Made by a program: the position numbers and the translations under genes
Notes under the pieces: model-generated
Seen by the model: the letters and a program-made list of their open reading frames with translations, nothing else
Database searches by the model: none
Told to the model about the DNA's origin: nothing
Source of the DNA: Bordetella parapertussis
GTDB lineage: Bacteria > Pseudomonadota > Gammaproteobacteria > Burkholderiales > SG8-39
Reading direction: 5' to 3'
Length of the DNA: 64,000 nt
Assembly (NCBI GenBank): GCA_945862265.1
Contig: CAMAXP010000024.1
Span: forward strand, 1-64,000
Shown here: in pieces, positions 26,831 through 35,249 of the stretch
How the letters are laid out: each line of letters starts with the position of its first letter
Numbering within the stretch: position 1 is the first letter of the stretch

Positions 26831-27031
26831 ATGGGAATGCAGCTCGATCTGCCCCTCGAGGCAGATTCACGCAACGAAACCAGCCTGCGCCAGGCCTGGG
26901 TGCGCAGCGGCCTGTCGCTGCCCTTCGAGGTCGCCCTGCGCGACCGGGCGCTCGCAATCTGCCTGCGCAACTTCGCCGAAGCCATGCGCAACCCGAAGCA
27001 CAACATTCGTCAAAGGAACCGCCGTGGGTAA
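26831..27031 (+). CDS. Small hypothetical protein (66 aa)
   Basis: A short gene starts at ATG 26831 directly behind GGAGGTTGCC, a good Shine-Dalgarno. The product is a helix-prone, charged protein without a signal peptide or membrane segment, with Leu/Arg/Ala-rich stretches (SLRQAWVRSGLSLPFEVALRDRALAICLRNFAEAM). Its stop overlaps the next gene's GTG start by 8 bp, so the two are probably translated together. I recognise no family. The strong RBS and overlap argue that it is real. Confidence 0.55.
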   Translation: MGMQLDLPLEADSRNETSLRQAWVRSGLSLPFEVALRDRALAICLRNFAEAMRNPKHNIRQRNRRG

Positions 27032-27428
27032 TGTCGTCCAGCTCTGGAATCCCCGCATCGACCACCGCCTGGGCCGCCACTGGATCCGCTTCGACGACAG
27101 CATCGTGGTCGGCGGGTCGCACCCGGAGCAATCCGGCGTCCTCACCGTCCTGCCCATGGAAGGCAACCGGCTGCGCGTGCGCCTGCAGGTCATTGGCGGC
27201 GAGTACGAGGAAATCATCACCCCGGGCAACGACATCGCCGTCTGGATCAACGGCCTTTACATGCTGATCGGCGTCACCGCGGTCGAGGACGGCCGCGCGC
27301 TGGTCGCGTTCGGCGTGCCGCGCGGCTCGCAGGCCAATGTCACGCTGGACGAGGACGAGGCGCCGATGGACCTCGCGGGCCTGCCTTCGTTCCAGTCGCC
27401 CGCAGGCCTGTGCGAGATGCGGACCTGA
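27024..27428 (+). CDS. Hypothetical protein (134 aa), beta-rich
   Basis: The frame starts at GTG 27024 (AAAGGAACC upstream) and encodes 134 residues with alternating hydrophobic/charged residues suggesting beta strands, no signal peptide and no cysteine pairs. The segment TPGNDIAVWINGLYMLIGVTAV followed by ALVAFGVPRGSQ recalls the strand pattern of CsrA-like proteins (GDDI then GI-x-AP), but with an insertion of eight or nine residues. That similarity is by eye only. It is co-transcribed with the 66-residue gene and divergent from the cyclic-nucleotide-binding gene. Function unknown. Confidence 0.6.
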   Translation: MGNVVQLWNPRIDHRLGRHWIRFDDSIVVGGSHPEQSGVLTVLPMEGNRLRVRLQVIGGEYEEIITPGNDIAVWINGLYMLIGVTAVEDGRALVAFGVPRGSQANVTLDEDEAPMDLAGLPSFQSPAGLCEMRT

Positions 27429-27479
27429 CCGGCAGGCCCCGTCCTATTCCGGCTTGATAAAAGCGCTCCTTCACCCCCT

Positions 27480-27718
27480 GCTCGGTGAGCGTGGGCCACC
27501 AGTTCGGTGCCGATGGCGCCGGTGGCGCCGACCTTGTTTTCGACTACCCACGGCCGCCCTGTGCGTTCGCCGAGGTAAGGCGCAACCACGCGAGCCGCAA
27601 TGTCCGTGGGCCCACCCGTGGCAAACGGCACGATCAGCCGCACCACCCCGCCCTTCTGCGCCCAAGCGGGCGCAACCGCCAGGCCAAAGGCCAGGACCAG
27701 CATCCACCTCGATTTCAT
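27480..27718 (-). pseudogene. Truncated Bug/TctC receptor remnant
   Basis: On the minus strand an ATG at 27718 begins MKSRWMLVLAFGLAVAPAWAQ, a clean signal peptide. It continues with VVRLIVPFATGGPTDIAARVV and VVENKVGATGAIGTELVA, the standard first 75 residues of a Bug receptor. The similarity then breaks and nearly 200 residues of the normal protein are missing. In another frame just beyond the break the translation resembles a Bug C-terminal segment (LTEQGVKERFYQAG), suggesting an internal deletion. It lies 31 bp downstream of the SDR gene, its former operon partner. Confidence 0.7.
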
Positions 27719-27749
27719 TCGTTCCCTCCCTGTTCTTGTTGGGTGATTC

Positions 27750-28517
27750 CTACCCGCGGGCGTGTGTCACGCCGCCATCGACCACCAGCGTGGCGCCGAC
27801 CACGTAGTCCCCGGCGCGCGACGCGAGATAGATGGCCGCCCCCGCCATGTCATCGTCCTCTCCCACCCGTCCCGCCGGGATGCGCTTCGCAACTTCGTCC
27901 GCGTGGTCGCGTGCGAGCGTGTTCATGTCCGAGCGGAAGGCGCCGGGGGCAATGGCGGATACCGCGATATTGTCCTTGGCCAGCTGCAACGCCATCCTTC
28001 GCGTGAGGTGAATCAGGCCGGCCTTGCTCGCGGCGTACGAGTAGGTTTCCTGCGGATTGACCGAGACCCCGTCGATGGAGGCGATATTGATCACCTTGGC
28101 GGGACGCACTTTCGCGGCCGCGCGCAAGGGCCCGATCAGTGCCTGCGTGAGGAAGAACGGTGCCTTGAGGTTCAGGTCCACGACCTTGTCCCAGCCAAGC
28201 TCCGGGAAGGTGTCGAATTCGGCGAGCCACGCAGCGCCGGCATTGTTGACCAGGATATCGAGCGACGCCTCGTGCTCCCCGTACGCCTTTGCGAGCGCCT
28301 GCGCGCCTGCAAGGGTGGACACGTCAAAAGGCAGCGAAATGCACTCGCCGAGCTTCGCCAGTTCCTTCGCAGCCTGGTCGCACACCGTCGCCTTGCGCGA
28401 CGAGATATAGACCCTGGCGCCCTGCGCAAGGAACCCCGCTGCAATCATGCGGCCGATGCCGCGCGAACCGCCGGTGACGAGCGCCGTGCGCCCCTTGAGC
28501 GAAAACAGGTCGTTCAT
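27750..28517 (-). CDS. Short-chain dehydrogenase/reductase
   Basis: This 255-residue SDR has the coenzyme motif TGGSRGIG, NNAGAAW, the catalytic Ser in NIASIDGVSV, and the YxxxK pair in YSYAASKAG. The C-terminal end VVGATLVVDGGVTH is typical of classical SDRs. The substrate is not predictable from sequence. It is divergent from an intact Bug receptor and upstream of a broken one, so it is probably part of a small catabolic unit that has partly decayed. Confidence 0.87.
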   Translation of the reverse strand: MNDLFSLKGRTALVTGGSRGIGRMIAAGFLAQGARVYISSRKATVCDQAAKELAKLGECISLPFDVSTLAGAQALAKAYGEHEASLDILVNNAGAAWLAEFDTFPELGWDKVVDLNLKAPFFLTQALIGPLRAAAKVRPAKVINIASIDGVSVNPQETYSYAASKAGLIHLTRRMALQLAKDNIAVSAIAPGAFRSDMNTLARDHADEVAKRIPAGRVGEDDDMAGAAIYLASRAGDYVVGATLVVDGGVTHARG

Positions 28518-28603
28518 TGTCTTGTCTCCGTCGACTGAAGGCGGGAAGCTTACTGCAAAGAAGGCGTGTTACTGTTTCAGTCGCCCGACCCGATGGAGGA
28601 GAC

Positions 28604-29569
28604 ATGAAAAAAATAATTGCATGCGCCTCAGCATGCTGCATCGCACTACTCTTTTCGCAACCCTGCTTCGCGCAAGCCTGGCCGTCCAAGCCGGTGCGCA
28701 TCGTGATCCCGTTCGCATCCGGCGGCCCCACCGACATCATCGCCCGGCTGGTGGGCCAGAAACTGAACGAGATCCTGGGCCAGCCCATGGTGGTCGAAAG
28801 CCGTGCCGGCGCCGGCGGCAACATCGGGACCGCGTCAGTCGCGAAATCCGCGCCGGACGGCTACACGGTCCTGCTCACGAGTTCAGCCTACGCGGTGAAC
28901 GTCAGCCTGTCGGCCGACCCGGGCTACAACCCCGATCGCGACTTCCTCCCCGCGGTGGTGATCTGCAAGCAGGCCAACCTGATCTTCGTGCACCCGAGCC
29001 TGCCGGCGAAAAACCTGGCCGAACTGCTGGCGCTTGCAAAAACGCGCAAACTCGCCTTCGCCTCGCCCGGCAGCGGCACCACGCCCCACCTCACCGCCGA
29101 GAACCTCTTCAACGTGATCTCCAAGGTGGACATGACGCCGATCCATTTTCGTGGCGCCGGCCCGGCGATCGCCGCGGTGGTCGGCAACGAGCCTCCCGTC
29201 GGCGCAGGCGCGGTCTCCACACCGCTCCCGCACGTCAAGGGCGGGAGGCTGCGCCCGATCGCGGTGTCGTCGGCCAAGCGGGTCGCTGCCCTGCCCGACG
29301 TACAGACCTTTGCGGAGGCGGGCTTTCCCGGCGTGGAGGACGACACCTGGATCGGCATGCTTTTCCCGGCAGGCACCCCGCCGGCCATCGTGCAAAAGCT
29401 GAACGAATCGGTGAACCAGGCGCTGCAGCAAGCCGACTTCCGGGACAAGCTCGACACGCTCGCGTTCGAGTCGGTCGGCGGCACGCCGCAACAGTTCGCC
29501 GACTACCTCAAGGTCGAAATCGCCAAGTGGGGCAAGGTCGTGCGCGCGGGGAACATCAAGGTGGAGTAG
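28604..29569 (+). CDS. Bug/TctC-family periplasmic solute receptor
   Basis: The 321-residue receptor has a signal peptide (MKKIIACASACCIALLFSQPCFAQ). Family motifs are WPSKPVRIVIPFASGGPTD, VVESRAGAGGNIGTASVAKSAPDGYT and the C-terminal YLKVEIAKWGKVVRAGNIKVE. GGAGGA lies a few bases before the ATG at 28604. It is divergent from the SDR and convergent with the acyl-CoA dehydrogenase-like gene. No TctA/TctB membrane genes are nearby, so it is an orphan receptor that presumably uses a transporter encoded elsewhere. Confidence 0.9.
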   Translation: MKKIIACASACCIALLFSQPCFAQAWPSKPVRIVIPFASGGPTDIIARLVGQKLNEILGQPMVVESRAGAGGNIGTASVAKSAPDGYTVLLTSSAYAVNVSLSADPGYNPDRDFLPAVVICKQANLIFVHPSLPAKNLAELLALAKTRKLAFASPGSGTTPHLTAENLFNVISKVDMTPIHFRGAGPAIAAVVGNEPPVGAGAVSTPLPHVKGGRLRPIAVSSAKRVAALPDVQTFAEAGFPGVEDDTWIGMLFPAGTPPAIVQKLNESVNQALQQADFRDKLDTLAFESVGGTPQQFADYLKVEIAKWGKVVRAGNIKVE

Positions 29570-29584
29570 GCCCGCCCCGCCGCC

Positions 29585-30829
29585 CTAGATGAAGCGCAGG
29601 CCCGGCTGCATGCCGAGGTAATGCTGGCCCACGGTCTGGTAGTGCGCGAAGTTGCCCTGGATCTGCTGTGACACCGCGTTGATGTCGCGCAGGCGCTGCT
29701 CGAAAGGATTGCCGGCAAAAATCGCCGTCGCACCGGCGTCGGCATAGCACGCATGCACCACCTCGCGGGCCTCGTGGATTGCATGGGTTGAGGCGAGGCG
29801 CAGCTTCACGCGCGATTCGAACCCCAGGTAACCGGTGGCGCAGCATTCGTCCCACATCGTCCGCAATATCTCCAGGATCCAAGCGCGGGAGGCCCCGAGG
29901 CGCGCTTCCGACTGCGCGATGCGGGCCTGGATCCAGTTGTCGTCGCGCAGCGACTTCCCCGAACCGGACGGCGTTTTCTTGGCCGCCAGTGCAATGAAGG
30001 CATCGAGCGTGGCGCGCGCCACGCCCAGCGCCACTGCGGAAAACCCGCTCTGGTAGACGTTCATCGGGGAAAAGCGGTACAGCAGGCCCTTCTCGCGCCG
30101 CTCCGGTTCAGGCTGGGGAACCACGTCGGCCGGCAGGTGCTGGTCGCTCGCCGTGGCCCGCGCAATAGCGGAAAACTCCGCCGGGACGAACAGGTCGGCC
30201 ACCGAATAGGTGTCGCTGCCCGTGCCACGCAACCCGACCACGTCCCAGGTCCCTTCGTGGATCTTCACTTGCGACCGGGGAATCAGCATCGTGCGCTCCC
30301 GCGGGCGGCCGTCGGGATGCTTGAGCAGCGTGCCGCCCGCATCCGCCTGGTGGCAGTGCGCGCCCAGCCAGGTGGCATGCCGGTTTCCGCTGCCAAAGCC
30401 CCAGGTGCCGCTGACTTTCCAGCCCCCCTCTACAGGAATAGCCCGGCATTGCGGGCCCATCGAATAGCCCCACGCGACCACGGCCCGCGCATCGCCAAAC
30501 ACTTTCTGCGCCGCCTCCGGCGCCATGTACGCGGCCGACATCGAGCAGCCCGAACTCTGCGCCACGGTCCACCCGGTGCTGGCATCGCCTGCGGCGATCT
30601 CGCAGATCACCTGGAAGAATGTCGCGGGCTCCAGTTCCGCGCCGCCGAAGGTGTGCGGCAGGAACATGCGGAACATCCTGGCGGCATGCAGTGCGTCGAG
30701 GAGGTCCTCCGGCAGGGTGCAGGTCGCGTCAATCGCCCGTGCGGATGCATCAATCCACGGTCGCAAACCGCGCGCCCGTGCGATCCAGTCCTTTTCGATT
30801 TCGGTCCGTGCGTCTGCGCGCATGTCCAT
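29585..30829 (-). CDS. Acyl-CoA dehydrogenase-like flavin monooxygenase (HsaA/HpaH-like)
   Basis: The 414-residue protein has the acyl-CoA dehydrogenase fold: an N-terminal helical domain (LPHTFGGAELEP), a central beta domain (KVSGTWGFGSGNRHATWLGA, then GTWDVVGLRGTGSDTYSV), and a C-terminal helical domain. The WxFxSG-type block and the lack of a clear catalytic Glu favour the group D flavin monooxygenase oxygenase component, which uses reduced flavin from a separate reductase. No reductase gene is seen nearby. The start at 30829 gives the normal family length. Role: probably oxidation of an aromatic or amine substrate. Confidence 0.8.
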   Translation of the reverse strand: MDMRADARTEIEKDWIARARGLRPWIDASARAIDATCTLPEDLLDALHAARMFRMFLPHTFGGAELEPATFFQVICEIAAGDASTGWTVAQSSGCSMSAAYMAPEAAQKVFGDARAVVAWGYSMGPQCRAIPVEGGWKVSGTWGFGSGNRHATWLGAHCHQADAGGTLLKHPDGRPRERTMLIPRSQVKIHEGTWDVVGLRGTGSDTYSVADLFVPAEFSAIARATASDQHLPADVVPQPEPERREKGLLYRFSPMNVYQSGFSAVALGVARATLDAFIALAAKKTPSGSGKSLRDDNWIQARIAQSEARLGASRAWILEILRTMWDECCATGYLGFESRVKLRLASTHAIHEAREVVHACYADAGATAIFAGNPFEQRLRDINAVSQQIQGNFAHYQTVGQHYLGMQPGLRFI

Positions 30830-30914
30830 TCGCCTCCCTTTTCGCCAGTATATTTGTTCCCGCACGCAAAGGAATCCAATCCTTCGCATGCCCGGAATTC
30901 GGATACGATGAATC

Positions 30915-32135
30915 ATGCCTGTCGCCCCCTCTCCCGCCCGCCCCCCTGACGCCCAGCGCGCGCAGTTCATCGCCCTGCTGGCGAAATCGATCGATGGGGA
31001 CGCATTGGTCAAGCTGGTGCTCGCCAAATATCGCGGCCCCGAGCCGGAACTGTTGCGTGTGATCGCGCGGCGCCTCACGGTGCGCGGCGAGCCGTGCCTG
31101 TCCTTCACTTACCGTTACAAGACCAAGGACGTCACCAAGAACATCCCCGTCGCCGAGGCCATCGTGGCCGTAGGGGAGGAGCTCGGCACCTCTTTCGAGA
31201 ACGCGCACCTGCTCACCGCCACGCAGGACATCCAGCTCGCGGTCAGCCGCAAGGGCAAGACCAGCCTGCGGGTCGGGCGCGCGGAGATCGTCGCCGCGTC
31301 CGCCGAGGAGCACGATCGCGAGAAGCAGCGCTTCCTCGACCTGGAGCGCCCGTTCCTTTCCGCGCTCGGCATCACCGACGCAAGCCACCGCCTGATCCCG
31401 GCGATGGCGCGCAAGTGGAAGCAGATCAACAAGTTCCTCGAAGTGCTTGACCATGCGTTCGCCACGTCCGGCCTGAAAGGGAAGAAGTCGGTGCGGGTGG
31501 TCGATTTCGGCAGCGGCAAGGGCTACCTCACCTTTGCCGTGCACGACTACCTCGCCAACACGCTCGGCATCGAAGCCACAGTCACGGGCGTCGAACTGCG
31601 CGAAGACCTCGTGCAGTACTGCAACGCGGCGGTCGCCCGGCTCGGCATCGAAGGGCTGTCGTTCGAGAAGGGCGACATCCGCAGCCATGCCGGCCAACCC
31701 ATCGACATCATGATCGCGCTGCACGCCTGCGACACGGCCACCGATTACGCCATCCACGGGGGGATCCGCGCCGGTGCCGGCATCGTGATGTGCGCCCCCT
31801 GCTGCCACAAGGAGGTTCGGCCGCAGATGCACATGCCGCCGCTCCTCAAGCCGCTCCTCCAGCACGGCATCCACATGGGGCAGGAGGCGGAGATGGTCAC
31901 CGACGGCCTGCGTTCGCTGCTGCTGGATTCGGAAGGCTATGAGTCGAAGATCTTCGAGTTCGTGTCGCTCGAGCACACGAGCAAGAACAAGATGATCCTG
32001 GCGGTGAAACGCACACAGCCCTCGGACACGCAGGCCGCGCGGGACCAGATCCGCCAGATCAAGGACTTCTACGGCATCCGCGAGCAGAGCCTCGAGCGGC
32101 TGTTGATGGCCGATGCCGTCCCCGGTCCCGCCTAG
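30915..32135 (+). CDS. SAM-dependent methyltransferase (GSTCD-like domain)
   Basis: The 406-residue protein has an N-terminal region of about 175 residues without a recognised domain, then a class I methyltransferase domain: VVDFGSGKGYLTFAVHDYL (motif I), VTGVELREDLV, then LHACDTATDYAI and MCAPCCHKE. The HACDTATD and PCCHKE blocks mark the Methyltransf_32/GSTCD-type group, whose substrates (RNA or protein) are largely undefined. It is divergent from the flavoprotein gene and 62 bp ahead of the putative selenoprotein, read in the same direction. Confidence 0.8.
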   Translation: MPVAPSPARPPDAQRAQFIALLAKSIDGDALVKLVLAKYRGPEPELLRVIARRLTVRGEPCLSFTYRYKTKDVTKNIPVAEAIVAVGEELGTSFENAHLLTATQDIQLAVSRKGKTSLRVGRAEIVAASAEEHDREKQRFLDLERPFLSALGITDASHRLIPAMARKWKQINKFLEVLDHAFATSGLKGKKSVRVVDFGSGKGYLTFAVHDYLANTLGIEATVTGVELREDLVQYCNAAVARLGIEGLSFEKGDIRSHAGQPIDIMIALHACDTATDYAIHGGIRAGAGIVMCAPCCHKEVRPQMHMPPLLKPLLQHGIHMGQEAEMVTDGLRSLLLDSEGYESKIFEFVSLEHTSKNKMILAVKRTQPSDTQAARDQIRQIKDFYGIREQSLERLLMADAVPGPA

Positions 32136-32197
32136 CAGGCACCGCGTGGTGGTCCTGGGATAAGCTTCCCGCAGCAAATATCGAAGGGAGAGTCTAG

Positions 32198-33304
32198 ATG
32201 GGGCAAGCGCTGCTGTTTGATCCTGCCGCACTGGAGATTCGCGAAGGCCTGCGGCGTGAGTGCGGCTTGGGCTGGGCGAGACTCGCCTCGGCCGGGACCT
32301 GGTGGACCGGCGAGCAGCGCCTCGCACTTGCCGCCGAGGCGCGCGCTGCGCACGCGTGCAGCCTGTGCGAGCGACGCAAGGCGGCACTTTCGCCCTACGC
32401 CGAGAACGGCCGGCACGACGGCCCCGGCACCCTGCCGGCAGCCGTGGTGGAGATCGTCCATCGACTGACCACCGACGCGGGACGCCTCACGAAGAAATGG
32501 CTGCAGTCGATGCTGGACGCCGGCATCACCGAAGAGCAGTACGTGGAAGCGATCGGCGTAGTCGCGCTCATCACTGCGCTCGACACCTTCGACCTGTCGC
32601 TCGGCTTCCCGCAGCGTGCGCTACCCGCCCCCCGACCCGGCACGCCCATCCGCCATCGCCCCGCCGGCGCAAAGCAAGACCTCGCCTGGGTCAGTACCGT
32701 AGCGCCCGAGGATCTCGGCCCCGGCGACCCCGACCCCTATCGGATCCACGGCGTAAAAAACATCCACCGCGCGCTGAGCCTTGTGCCACAGGAGGTGCTG
32801 AACTTCTTCGACCTCGACGTGGAGCTCTACCTCAAGGATCACGAGATCCGCGATTTCACGCAGGAATTCCGCGCGCTTTCGCACGTCCAGATGGAGTTGC
32901 TCGCGGGTCGGGTCTCAGCGTTGAACGGGTGCTATTACTGAACGGTCAGCCATACGGCGCTGCTCCGTGCGAGCAGCCAACACGCAGGCGAGGCGGCCCA
33001 TATGCAGGCCGCACTCGAAGGGGACGGCAGCGGGGTCGGGGTGCCGCATGGCGCGCTGCTGGTCGAATTCGGCGAAGCTATGCTAGGCGGTGACGAGAAG
33101 CGGCGTGCGCTGGCTCGCAACGCGCTTTACTCGGCGATGGGTTCAGCAGCATTCGTCGATGCGGCGGCAACGGTCGCGTCGTTCAACGCCGTGGTGAAAC
33201 TTGCCGACGGGAGCGGCATTCCGCTGGAGGATTTCAAGGCCCAAGGGACTGCGGACCTGCGCGCGGAACTCGGCCTCGAAAAACTCAACCGCGATACTCG
33301 CTGA
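32198..33304 (+). CDS. Putative AhpD-like selenoprotein (Sec248 encoded by in-frame TGA)
   Basis: Read through the TGA at 32939-32941, the frame gives 368 residues. The N-terminal carboxymuconolactone-decarboxylase-like domain has CSLC (Cys54, Cys57), then a linker RPAGAKQDLAWVSTVAPED. The second domain has Glu233-x11-Cys245-Tyr-Tyr-U248-TVS-His252, an exact match to the AhpD catalytic pattern E-x11-C-x2-C-x3-H, with the TGA at the second, peroxidatic cysteine. After the TGA the same frame stays open for 120 codons with family-like sequence (GEAMLGGDEKRRALARNALYS, then FVDAAATVASFNAVVKLADGSGIPLED). A SECIS-like hairpin follows the TGA. I recall alkylhydroperoxidase-related (seleno)protein as an existing product name. 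Expected role: peroxide or thiol redox chemistry. A simple nonsense mutation is the alternative. Confidence 0.82.
32959..32977 (+). promoter_or_regulatory. Candidate bacterial SECIS hairpin
   Basis: GCTGCTC (32959-32965) and GAGCAGC (32971-32977) form a perfect 7-bp stem closed by the 5-nt loop CGTGC. The stem starts 17 nt and the loop 24 nt after the TGA at 32939-32941. Bacterial SECIS elements place their apical loop roughly 16-37 nt after the UGA and need a G among the first loop bases; here the second loop base is G. It would recruit SelB with selenocysteyl-tRNA. Confidence 0.72.
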
Positions 33305-33337
33305 GAACTGCGCGAGACGCTGCCTGCGCGGCGTGCC

Positions 33338-34126
33338 TCACCCCGCCACGTGTGGCGGCCAGGCGCCGGCGTCGATTGTTTCCCGGTAGGCATGCCAGGT
33401 GGCGTACCCGAGCACCGGGATCCCTATGGCCAGACCCAGCAGGGCCGTTGCAAACCCGAGCGCCGTCAGCGCAACGATCAGCGCCGCCCACACCGCCATC
33501 GCCGGCTTGTTGCGCAGCACCGCATTCACGCTGCTGACGATCGCCGTGATCGCATCGACCTCCCGGTCGCAGATCATCGGCAGGGAAAAGGCGCTGAACA
33601 TGAAGGTGAGCAGCGCGAAGATCGAGCCGACCGCCGAGCCGATCGCGAGGAACCCGGCGAGCTGGCCCCAGTCCGGGTTGGAGCGGACAGGGAAGAACAC
33701 GTGCACCATCGATCCCGCGCGTGCCCAGACGAGGAAAAGCACCAGCAGCGCGAGCGCGAACACCATGGCGGTACCGAGGGCCTTGCGGACTTCAGCCGAG
33801 CAGCACGCAAGGCTGGGCGCCTGCCCGAGCTCGAGCTGGCGGCTGATGGAATACAGGCCGATGGCAAGCACCGGTGCGACGAACACGAACCCGGACAGCA
33901 GCACCAGCGCCGCCCAGTAGCTGCCGAGTTTCAGGCCGATTCCGGTCACGAGCCAGGACAGCGCCACGATCGCCGCGCCGTACACCAGGCTCTGCCGCGG
34001 GGCACGCCGGAAGTCCTGCCAGCCCTGTCCGACCCAGCGCAGCGGCGCACCCGCGGCAAGCGGGCGGCATGGCGCCGCAAAGGGCAGCGGGGCCGCGCTT
34101 TTCCCTCCCGATGCATCCTCCGACAT
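33338..34126 (-). CDS. DUF2189 membrane protein
   Basis: This 262-residue inner-membrane protein has about six predicted hydrophobic helices (for example SLVYGAAIVALSWLVTGIGL and ALVLLSGFVFVAPVLAIGLY). The central SMVHVFFP and PMICDREVDAITAIVSSVNAV segments are typical of DUF2189 proteins, which are common in proteobacteria and of unknown function. An N-terminal cytoplasmic tail of about 40 residues ends in RWVGQGWQDFRRAP. It converges on the selenoprotein gene and lies 26 bp downstream of the methyltransferase gene. Confidence 0.8.
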   Translation of the reverse strand: MSEDASGGKSAAPLPFAAPCRPLAAGAPLRWVGQGWQDFRRAPRQSLVYGAAIVALSWLVTGIGLKLGSYWAALVLLSGFVFVAPVLAIGLYSISRQLELGQAPSLACCSAEVRKALGTAMVFALALLVLFLVWARAGSMVHVFFPVRSNPDWGQLAGFLAIGSAVGSIFALLTFMFSAFSLPMICDREVDAITAIVSSVNAVLRNKPAMAVWAALIVALTALGFATALLGLAIGIPVLGYATWHAYRETIDAGAWPPHVAG

Positions 34127-34152
34127 GCCGTCTCCTCCCCAGGGGCAGGCGT

Positions 34153-35220
34153 TTACTTTATCGCATGCCAGGCCCGGTGCAGGGGCGGCCGGCTCGGGCG
34201 CCGAAAGTCCTCAGGCACGCTGCGGTGCGTCACCTCGCGCAGCGCAAGGCCGGTTTCCAACTGCGGGTCGATCTCGAACGACCTGAGGTTGGTAGAGAAG
34301 AACAACTCCCCCCCGGAGGAGAGCAAAGCGTGGCACTGGCGTACCAGTTGCGCGTGGTCGCGCTGCATGTCCAGCACGCCCTGCATCTTCTTGGAGTTCG
34401 AGAAGGACGGCGGATCGAGGACGATCACGTCGAATCGCTCCGCCCCGGCCACCGCCTCGGCAAGCCACGCCAGTACGTCAGCGCGCACCAGCGCGTGGCG
34501 ACCCGGGTCGATCCCGTTGAGCGCGAAGTTGCGGCCCGTCCAGGCCTGATAAGTGTTGGAAAGATCCACCGTCACCGATTCGCTCGCACCCGCCCGGGCC
34601 GCGTACACACTGAAGCTGCCGGTGTAGGCAAACAGGTTCAGGAAGCGGCGTCCGCGACCGTCCGCGGCCCGCGCAGCGATCGTCTCCGCCACGCATCCAC
34701 GGGTCGGCCGGTGGTCGAGGAACAGGCCCGTATCGAGGTAGGTATCGAAATTGACCTCGAAGCGATGCCCGCCTTCCTGGACCACATGCGGCTCGGCCGC
34801 TTCGTCAAACTTTTCGTACTGGGACGTGCCGCGCTGGCGCTGGCGGCGCTTCAGGTGCAGGTGCGCCGCCGGCAGCTCGCACACAACGCAGATCGCATCG
34901 CAAACGGCCACCAGCCACGCCGTGTAGTCCTCGTCGCTGCGCTTCCAGCCGGTGTCGATCTCCTGCACGTGCAGGTGCACCCCGGCGCGCGGCGCGGCAG
35001 TCTCGAACCAGTCGATTGCGAACGGGAACTGCGGCACGTCGCGGTCGTAGACGCGAAAGCACGTGATGCCGCGGCGCCGCGCCCACTTCTGCCAGTGGGC
35101 GAGGTTCTTGCGCAGGCGGTTGGCGAAAGCCGAGACGTCGAGGCCGTCGCGTGATGGATGTACCAATACTGGTACATCAACTGACCGCTCAGCGGCTCCC
35201 AGACTAGGTTTCGTTACCAT
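34153..35220 (-). CDS. Class I rRNA-type methyltransferase (RlmK/RlmI-like)
   Basis: The 355-residue protein resembles the C-terminal half of RlmKL and RlmI-type rRNA methyltransferases. There is a small N-terminal RNA-contact region (FANRLRKNLAHWQKWARRRGITCFRVYDRDVPQFPFAID), then a SAM-binding domain with FLNLFAYTGSFSVYAARAGA, VDLSNTYQAW and the DPPSFSNSKKM catalytic segment. RlmK makes m7G2069 in 23S rRNA; the stand-alone form is common in betaproteobacteria. AGGACATT precedes the ATG at 35220. Confidence 0.85.
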   Translation of the reverse strand: MVTKPSLGAAERSVDVPVLVHPSRDGLDVSAFANRLRKNLAHWQKWARRRGITCFRVYDRDVPQFPFAIDWFETAAPRAGVHLHVQEIDTGWKRSDEDYTAWLVAVCDAICVVCELPAAHLHLKRRQRQRGTSQYEKFDEAAEPHVVQEGGHRFEVNFDTYLDTGLFLDHRPTRGCVAETIAARAADGRGRRFLNLFAYTGSFSVYAARAGASESVTVDLSNTYQAWTGRNFALNGIDPGRHALVRADVLAWLAEAVAGAERFDVIVLDPPSFSNSKKMQGVLDMQRDHAQLVRQCHALLSSGGELFFSTNLRSFEIDPQLETGLALREVTHRSVPEDFRRPSRPPLHRAWHAIK

Positions 35221-35249
35221 AATGTCCTGAATTTACACTCCTTCCCCTC

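Noticed and set aside
33002..33304. A separate 100-aa gene starting at ATG 33002
   Set aside because: It is in the same frame as the upstream gene, begins inside a conserved domain, and lacks an RBS. It is better explained as the C-terminus of the TGA-containing selenoprotein.
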